From the NCBI GenBank assembly GCA_047974375.1, contig JBKECF010000033.1, positions 1 to 9,683 on the forward strand: a stretch of 9,683 nt of DNA, written 5' to 3'. The DNA is from JBKECF01 sp047974375 (GTDB taxonomy: Bacteria; Bacillota; Clostridia; Lachnospirales; CAMZNU01). The translations under genes were made by a program, and so were the position numbers. Below, piece by piece: positions 5,266 through 9,683 of the stretch. The notes under the pieces were generated by a model. The model had not been told where the DNA came from and did not search any database. It saw nothing but the letters and a program-made list of their open reading frames with translations. Position 1 is the stretch's first letter; every line of letters starts with the position of its first letter.

Positions 5266-7143
5266 ATGGTAAAGGTAATGGTTTTTGTCCCTCACTTAGA
5301 TCTAAAAGAAACTTTTAATGATGTAGTTAAAAAAATACCTAAACTTAATAATATTGATGTTAAATTAACCTATGTTTTTGGTACGCCAGACACGTTATTT
5401 GATGATTTAAATGCAGAGATTTTAGTTGCAAGAGGTATGACCCATGACTTGTTGAAAGAGAGATACCCTGATAAACATGTTATAAATATAGAGTTGCAAA
5501 GCTTTGATATTTTAAATGCAATATTTGAATGTAAAGAAAAAAAAGTAAAGAAGATTGCACTTTGTATACACAATATAGATTTTGAATCAGTATCAATTTT
5601 AGAATCAGTTTGTAATGCGAAAATTGTAAAATTTGATGTAGTAGATGAAATAACAGCTGAAAATGTCGTAAAATGCGGAATCATAAATGGATTTGATATG
5701 TTTGTTGGGGCGGGTACAGTTTGTGGTATTTGTGATAAATATGGTGCTGATAGAATACATATAAAAACTAAGCGAGGAACTATAGAAAAATCAATTTATG
5801 CGGCATTAAATGCGGCTAAAACTATTAATATAGAAAGAACCCGCTCAAATATCATAAATACTATGTTGAACAATAGCTTAGAAGGTGTAATTGCCATTGA
5901 TAATAATTTTAAAATACTTGAAATCAATAATCAGGCCTATAGAATGTTTCATCTTTCAACTTTTGGTGAACCAAAGGGTAAGGATATAACCTCAATAATA
6001 TCTTCTTCCGATTGGGCGGAACTTATAAAATCTAAGTCAAATAAAGAGCAAATTATTTCTGTACAAAATAAAAATTACTATGTGCAATATAAAAACCTAG
6101 ATAACGAAACGAATGAAACTGGTGCAATTATTTTTATTAAAAATACAGATAGAATTATAGAAGAAGAAGTCAATATAAGGCGAAATCTTGTTAAAAAAGG
6201 ATTAACCGCAAAATATTCATTTGAAAATATTTTAGGTAGTAGTAAAGAAATTGCAGAAAATAAAATTATGGCTGAAAAATTTAGCAAAGTTAATTCAAAT
6301 GTTATTATAATCGGCGAGACAGGCACAGGCAAAGAACTTTTTGCCCATAGCATTCATCTTGCAAGTAAAAGAAGACAAGAACCTTTCGTCGCCTTAAACT
6401 GTGCGGCATTACCGGAAACGCTCCTTGAAAGTGAACTTTTCGGATATGATGCCGGCGCTTTTTCTGGCGCATCAAAAGGAGGTAAAATTGGATTATTCGA
6501 ATTAGCGCATAAAGGAACTATTTTCTTAGATGAAATAGGTGAAATACCTATTGCGCTACAGGCTAAACTTTTACGAGTATTGCAAGAAAAAGAAATAAGG
6601 CGTATAGGAAGTACAACAGTTCAGCCCATTGATGTAAGAGTAATATCTGCTACTAATATTAATATTGATGAAAAAATTAAAAATGGTGAATTCAGACAAG
6701 ATTTATATTATAGACTTAATCTATTAGATATAGGAATACCTCCACTAAGAGAAAGAAAGGATGACATACAGGAACTTATAGATTCTTTTTTAACTAAGTT
6801 TTCTTGTGAAATGGGCAAGAGTATCCCAACTGTTACAAAAGAAGCAGGCAAGTTATTAAAGCAACATGATTGGCCTGGTAACGTTAGGGAACTTAGGAAT
6901 GTTTGTGAGCGTTTAACAGTACTAAATGATTCAAATGTTGTAGATATGAATTTACTCCGCATAATTAAGTTTATACCTAAAAGTCTTGCAAATAATGATA
7001 TAGGAAATGATATTATCCTAGAGTCTATTTATGGCAAATTTGAACCTAAAATGAGAAAAAAAGATATTGCAAAACAATTAGGTGTCAGCAGAACAACACT
7101 TTGGAGGATGTCGAAAAGAGAGAAGGATTTAAAAGATAGTTAA
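5266..7143 (+). CDS. Sigma-54-dependent transcriptional activator with PrpR_N, PAS, AAA+ and HTH domains
   Basis: This 625-residue enhancer-binding protein is expected to bind DNA upstream of -24/-12 promoters and use ATP to open sigma-54 polymerase complexes. Residues about 1-190 form a PrpR_N-type sensor (the segment ILVARGMTHDLLKERYP is characteristic), and about 196-305 a PAS-like domain (LEGVIAIDNNFKILEINNQA). The AAA+ domain (about 317-555) has Walker A GETGTGKE (350-357), a GAFSGA loop (397-402) in place of GAFTGA, Walker B GTIFLDEIGE (417-426), FRQDLYYRL (476-484) containing the Arg-finger region, and WPGNVREL (536-543). A Fis-type HTH ends the protein (about 597-614, KKDIAKQLGVSRTTLWR). 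The start has a good AGGAG site. No response-regulator receiver is present, so it is probably a one-component sensor of a metabolite. rpoN follows 25 nt downstream. The target is probably the upstream operon; the ligand is unknown. Confidence 0.95.
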   Translation: MVKVMVFVPHLDLKETFNDVVKKIPKLNNIDVKLTYVFGTPDTLFDDLNAEILVARGMTHDLLKERYPDKHVINIELQSFDILNAIFECKEKKVKKIALCIHNIDFESVSILESVCNAKIVKFDVVDEITAENVVKCGIINGFDMFVGAGTVCGICDKYGADRIHIKTKRGTIEKSIYAALNAAKTINIERTRSNIINTMLNNSLEGVIAIDNNFKILEINNQAYRMFHLSTFGEPKGKDITSIISSSDWAELIKSKSNKEQIISVQNKNYYVQYKNLDNETNETGAIIFIKNTDRIIEEEVNIRRNLVKKGLTAKYSFENILGSSKEIAENKIMAEKFSKVNSNVIIIGETGTGKELFAHSIHLASKRRQEPFVALNCAALPETLLESELFGYDAGAFSGASKGGKIGLFELAHKGTIFLDEIGEIPIALQAKLLRVLQEKEIRRIGSTTVQPIDVRVISATNINIDEKIKNGEFRQDLYYRLNLLDIGIPPLRERKDDIQELIDSFLTKFSCEMGKSIPTVTKEAGKLLKQHDWPGNVRELRNVCERLTVLNDSNVVDMNLLRIIKFIPKSLANNDIGNDIILESIYGKFEPKMRKKDIAKQLGVSRTTLWRMSKREKDLKDS

Positions 7144-7158
7144 TTTAAGTTATTAGAT

Positions 7159-7163
7159 GGGAG
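7159..7163 (+). promoter_or_regulatory. Ribosome binding site that decides the rpoN start
   Basis: GGGAG lies 5 nt before the ATG at 7169. An in-frame ATG at 7157 would place this site inside the coding region, has no ribosome site of its own, and would add MGAI before the MLQSQSLEQKQ start expected for sigma-54. Confidence 0.65.
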
Positions 7164-7168
7164 CTATT

Positions 7169-8500
7169 ATGCTGCAAAGTCAGAGTTTAGAACAAAAGCA
7201 AATACTTAGGCAAGATCAACTACAATCCCTTGAAATATTGGCAATGAACAATATAGAGTTAAACCAATTTATGCAAAATGAATATTTAGAAAATCCATTA
7301 TTGGAATGCACAGAAAGTAATGAGTTAGGTAAAGAAAATATAAGTGACTTTTATGAATATAATGTGTCTAATTCTAAAACTTTTGAAGAATCTATCGCTG
7401 ATAATGACAAAAGACACCAAGATATAAAGGCGATGGATTCCAAAACAATAGAAAATTATTTGCTTTCCCAACTTAAAATAAATATATATACAGAGCAAGA
7501 ATGGAATTTATTCAAATATTTAATTAATAATTTAGATGAAACAGGTTTTTTTACTATATCTATAAAAGAAATAGCAATAGTAACTAAAATTGACGAAAGC
7601 GTTATTGAAAGCCAATTAAACATATTAAAAGACTTAGAGCCTTGTGGCGTTTTTGCAAAAACTTTGCAGGAATATCTCCTTAAACAATTAGAGGTGAAAA
7701 ATTTAAAGAATAGTTTATCTTGGAAAATAGTAAAAAATTTTTTTGACGATGTAGCTACAAGTAAATTTAGTAATATATCAAGAGGCTTAAAAATTTCCAC
7801 AGCTGAAGTGAGGAAAAGTATAGTGATAATAGCTAGCCTAAACTCCAGACCATTACAAGGTTTTAATACCTCTAGTAGTCAGTATATAATTTCAGATATA
7901 GTAATAACTATGAGCAAAAATAAGCTGGTAGCAAAACTAAATGATAATTTTATGGCTAATTATAAAGTGAATGATTATTATATAAAAATGATGCGACAAT
8001 CAGATGATGAAGAGCTTGTAAAGTACTTTCAAAATAAATTAGACAAGGTTAAATTTATATTTAGCTGTGTAGAACAAAGACAAAAAACAATTTTATCTAT
8101 ATGCAATGAAGTAATTAAATACCAATCTGGTTTTTTTACAGGTAAATCAATGTTAACTCAAATAACAATGAACGAGTTAGGGAAAAAAATAGGCGTACAT
8201 CCCTCCACAGTGAGTAGGGCGGTAAATGGCAAATATGTTCAGTATCCAAGTGGTACTACTCTTATGAAAAATCTTTTTTCAAATAAAATTTCAGAAGATA
8301 ATAATATGAGTGTCGAATATGTTAAGAATTTAATAAAAGGACTTATTTTTAGTGAAGATAAAAATAAACCACTAAGTGATGAAAATATATTAAAAATTTT
8401 AAGAGATAAAAATATAAGTATCTCTAGGCGTGTTATTGCAAAATATCGTGATGAAATGGGCATAAAAAACAGCTATAGAAGGCTGAATGGTATTAAATAA
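7169..8500 (+). CDS. rpoN: RNA polymerase sigma-54 factor
   Basis: This 443-residue protein (usual range about 430-500) is the sigma factor for -24/-12 promoters. Region I (about 1-45) is Gln/Leu-rich, with QSLEQKQILRQDQLQSLEIL and then NEYLENPLLE. The core-binding region (about 95-300) includes NLDETGFF and LEPCGVFAKTLQEYLLKQL. The HTH region has GVHPSTVSRAVNGKYVQYP (342-360), close to the family pattern. The RpoN box at 419-428 reads SRRVIAKYRD versus the classic ARRTVAKYRE: four substitutions, with the core RR and AKYR kept. The gene follows its activator by 25 nt, probably cotranscribed. Sigma-54 needs an enhancer-binding ATPase, and such a protein is encoded directly upstream. Whether this is the genome's only rpoN or a second, locus-dedicated copy cannot be seen here. 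B. subtilis calls its orthologue sigL. Confidence 0.95.
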   Translation: MLQSQSLEQKQILRQDQLQSLEILAMNNIELNQFMQNEYLENPLLECTESNELGKENISDFYEYNVSNSKTFEESIADNDKRHQDIKAMDSKTIENYLLSQLKINIYTEQEWNLFKYLINNLDETGFFTISIKEIAIVTKIDESVIESQLNILKDLEPCGVFAKTLQEYLLKQLEVKNLKNSLSWKIVKNFFDDVATSKFSNISRGLKISTAEVRKSIVIIASLNSRPLQGFNTSSSQYIISDIVITMSKNKLVAKLNDNFMANYKVNDYYIKMMRQSDDEELVKYFQNKLDKVKFIFSCVEQRQKTILSICNEVIKYQSGFFTGKSMLTQITMNELGKKIGVHPSTVSRAVNGKYVQYPSGTTLMKNLFSNKISEDNNMSVEYVKNLIKGLIFSEDKNKPLSDENILKILRDKNISISRRVIAKYRDEMGIKNSYRRLNGIK

Positions 8501-8632
8501 ATGTATGTGTAAAAATTTTTAGATTATTTAAAAAGTCAACTACATATAATTTGTTTTTTATATTCTTTAATTTAATTTTAATAATGTAGTTATATCATGT
8601 ACACATAGATAAAATAAATAAAGGAGTATATT
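8501..8632 (+). other. AT-rich intergenic spacer upstream of the membrane fusion gene
   Basis: This 132-bp, very AT-rich stretch probably separates the sigma-54 module from an independent efflux operon. A TATAAT at 8545-8550 could be a -10 element, but no good -35 lies 16-18 nt upstream. No GG-N10-GC sigma-54 promoter is present, and no GC stem with a T-run is evident. The ribosome site AAGGAG is at 8621-8626. Confidence 0.4.
8505..8606. repeat. Two nested inverted repeats in the spacer
   Basis: AACTACAT (8538-8545) and ATGTAGTT (8584-8591) are perfect complements, and outside them ATGTGTA (8505-8511) pairs with TACACAT (8600-8606). The inner left arm touches the TATAAT candidate, so the pair could be half-sites for a regulator of the efflux gene. 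Chance occurrence in AT-rich DNA is a serious alternative. Confidence 0.25.
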
Positions 8633-9683
8633 ATGAAAAAAATTATAATACCAGCTTTAATAGTAGGAACAATTGCAATTGGAAGTGGAGTTTTAATATT
8701 TACCCAACAAAATGCATTTGGTAGCAACGAAAAGCAAGTACCAATGGTGGGAGCTATGGTAAACAAGGTTACAACAACAGTACAAAAAATGGATTTAGAA
8801 AGTAACTTAACAGCATTGGGGAGTATTGAATTAAATAAAGTAAATAGTGTTTATAGTAAAAGTAGTGAGAAAGTATTAGAAATTTCAAAAACTGAGGGAG
8901 ATAATGTTGAGGCAAATGAAGCTATATTAAGCTATGACACATCAGATACTATATCTGAATTAACCCAATCCATTAATGAAATGAAAATAGAAATAGAAAA
9001 TGCTAAAATTTCCTTAAATCAATTATCTGCGCCTTTAAGTACTAGTGAGGAAATTTCTTATAAAGAAAGCATAACCCAAGGAACAAGAAATGTCGAAAAT
9101 GCAGAAAATAATATAAAAGCTAAAGAAGCTTCAATAGCTGAAGTAGAAAGAAACATAGAATTACAAGAAAAAACTGTTTCAGATGCAAAAATAGAAATGG
9201 AAAATTATGAAAAATTATACAATGAAGGTATAGAATCATTAAGCACCTACAATTCAAATGTAGCTTCCTATGAAAACCAGTTAAACCAATTAGAAACATT
9301 AAAGAAAAATTTAGAAACTGCTAATAATGACTTAGTTAGTGCTAAAAAAAATTATGAAGATTCAAAGGTAGATTTGCAAAATGCTGAATTAAAATATGAA
9401 ATAGCTAAAGATCCATTAAGTGATATTAATATAAAATCAAATTATCAGCAGCAATCTAATTCGATAAAACTTAAAGAAATGCAGTTGCAAGAAAAAGAAA
9501 CTGAACTAAATTCACTAGAGGAAAGTCTTATTTCGCCTTACAGAGGAACTATTATAGCAATGAATGCAACGGAGGGAAGCTCTATAGCAGAAGGAAATAT
9601 TGTGTATACTATAGGTGATTATGATAACTTAATTGTTACATCTACTGTTTCACAATACGATATTGCAGACGTAAAAGTAGGAC
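8633..9683 (+). CDS. HlyD/AcrA-family efflux membrane fusion protein, N-terminal 350 residues (3' truncated by window)
   Basis: The frame is open from the ATG at 8633 to the window end (350 codons plus one base). AAGGAG sits 6 nt before the ATG. MKKIIIPALIVGTIAIGSGV is a hydrophobic N-terminal anchor or signal with no lipobox Cys. Residues about 75-102 (KVLEISKTEGDNVEANEA) form the first half of a lipoyl-like domain. Residues about 105-298 are rich in Glu, Lys, Asn and Leu heptads and should form a long coiled-coil hairpin. LISPYRGTIIAMNATEG (from 299) is the second lipoyl half, and NLIVTSTVSQYDIADVKVG begins the beta-barrel. This layout is that of adaptors that couple an inner-membrane ABC (MacB-type) or RND pump to export. 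The pump gene should follow outside the window. No functional tie to the sugar operon is visible. Confidence 0.88.
   Translation, partial: MKKIIIPALIVGTIAIGSGVLIFTQQNAFGSNEKQVPMVGAMVNKVTTTVQKMDLESNLTALGSIELNKVNSVYSKSSEKVLEISKTEGDNVEANEAILSYDTSDTISELTQSINEMKIEIENAKISLNQLSAPLSTSEEISYKESITQGTRNVENAENNIKAKEASIAEVERNIELQEKTVSDAKIEMENYEKLYNEGIESLSTYNSNVASYENQLNQLETLKKNLETANNDLVSAKKNYEDSKVDLQNAELKYEIAKDPLSDINIKSNYQQQSNSIKLKEMQLQEKETELNSLEESLISPYRGTIIAMNATEGSSIAEGNIVYTIGDYDNLIVTSTVSQYDIADVKVG

Noticed and set aside
7157..7168. Upstream ATG start for rpoN
   Set aside because: It has no ribosome site, and the best site (GGGAG) lies after it, matching the ATG at 7169.
3897..8463. Minus-strand open frames, for example 3897-4172, 4428-4649, 5370-5684, 6078-6353, 6708-6962, 7456-7800 and 8239-8463
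   Set aside because: All lie opposite well-supported genes, have low-complexity Ser/Phe/Ile-rich translations with no recognisable motifs, and are explained by the AT-rich sense genes.
1..9683. CRISPR arrays, tRNA or rRNA genes, transposase genes
   Set aside because: I saw no regularly spaced direct repeats, no tRNA-like cloverleaf in the gene-free stretches, no rRNA sequence and no transposase motif on either strand.

Overview
The window looks like a piece of chromosome from a low-GC, probably anaerobic member of the Bacillota (Clostridia or Negativicutes). The genes are AT-rich (a sampled 60-base stretch of the regulator gene is about 27% G+C), use many AGA and ATA codons, and have AGGAG-type ribosome binding sites. 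Transketolase is encoded as two separate half-genes, a form common in these anaerobes. All supported genes are on the + strand. Taxonomy is inferred from style only.

Region 1 (1-4941) is a tightly packed catabolic operon. It holds the 3' end of an Asp/Glu/hydantoin-racemase-superfamily gene, the N- and C-terminal subunits of a split transketolase (1-base overlap), two tandem paralogous TIM-barrel sugar isomerase/epimerase-like proteins with intact metal-ligand patterns, and a D-2-hydroxyacid dehydrogenase most like glycerate dehydrogenase/hydroxypyruvate reductase. Hydroxypyruvate is a plausible shared node: transketolase can use it as ketol donor, hydroxypyruvate isomerase belongs to the same fold family as the tandem pair, and the dehydrogenase family reduces it. 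The real substrate cannot be read from this sequence, and the operon promoter lies upstream of base 1.

Region 2 (4942-5265) is a 324-bp spacer that is unexpectedly GC-rich (about 47% over 4961-5100). It carries several palindromes, two of which share an arm, and a short decayed reading frame ending in a motif like the Rhs/YD-repeat core C-terminus. It looks like an old insertion or rearrangement scar rather than an ordinary promoter region.

Region 3 (5266-8500) encodes a sigma-54 module: a PrpR_N-PAS-AAA+-HTH enhancer-binding protein, followed 25 nt downstream by sigma-54 (RpoN) itself. The activator has a GAFSGA loop instead of GAFTGA, and the sigma factor has a variant RpoN box. The simplest reading is that this pair controls the upstream operon, and possibly other genes, from -24/-12 promoters outside the window.

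Region 4 (8501-9683) is a 132-bp AT-rich spacer followed by the first 350 codons of an HlyD/AcrA-type membrane fusion protein. That gene runs off the window end and probably begins an unrelated efflux operon.
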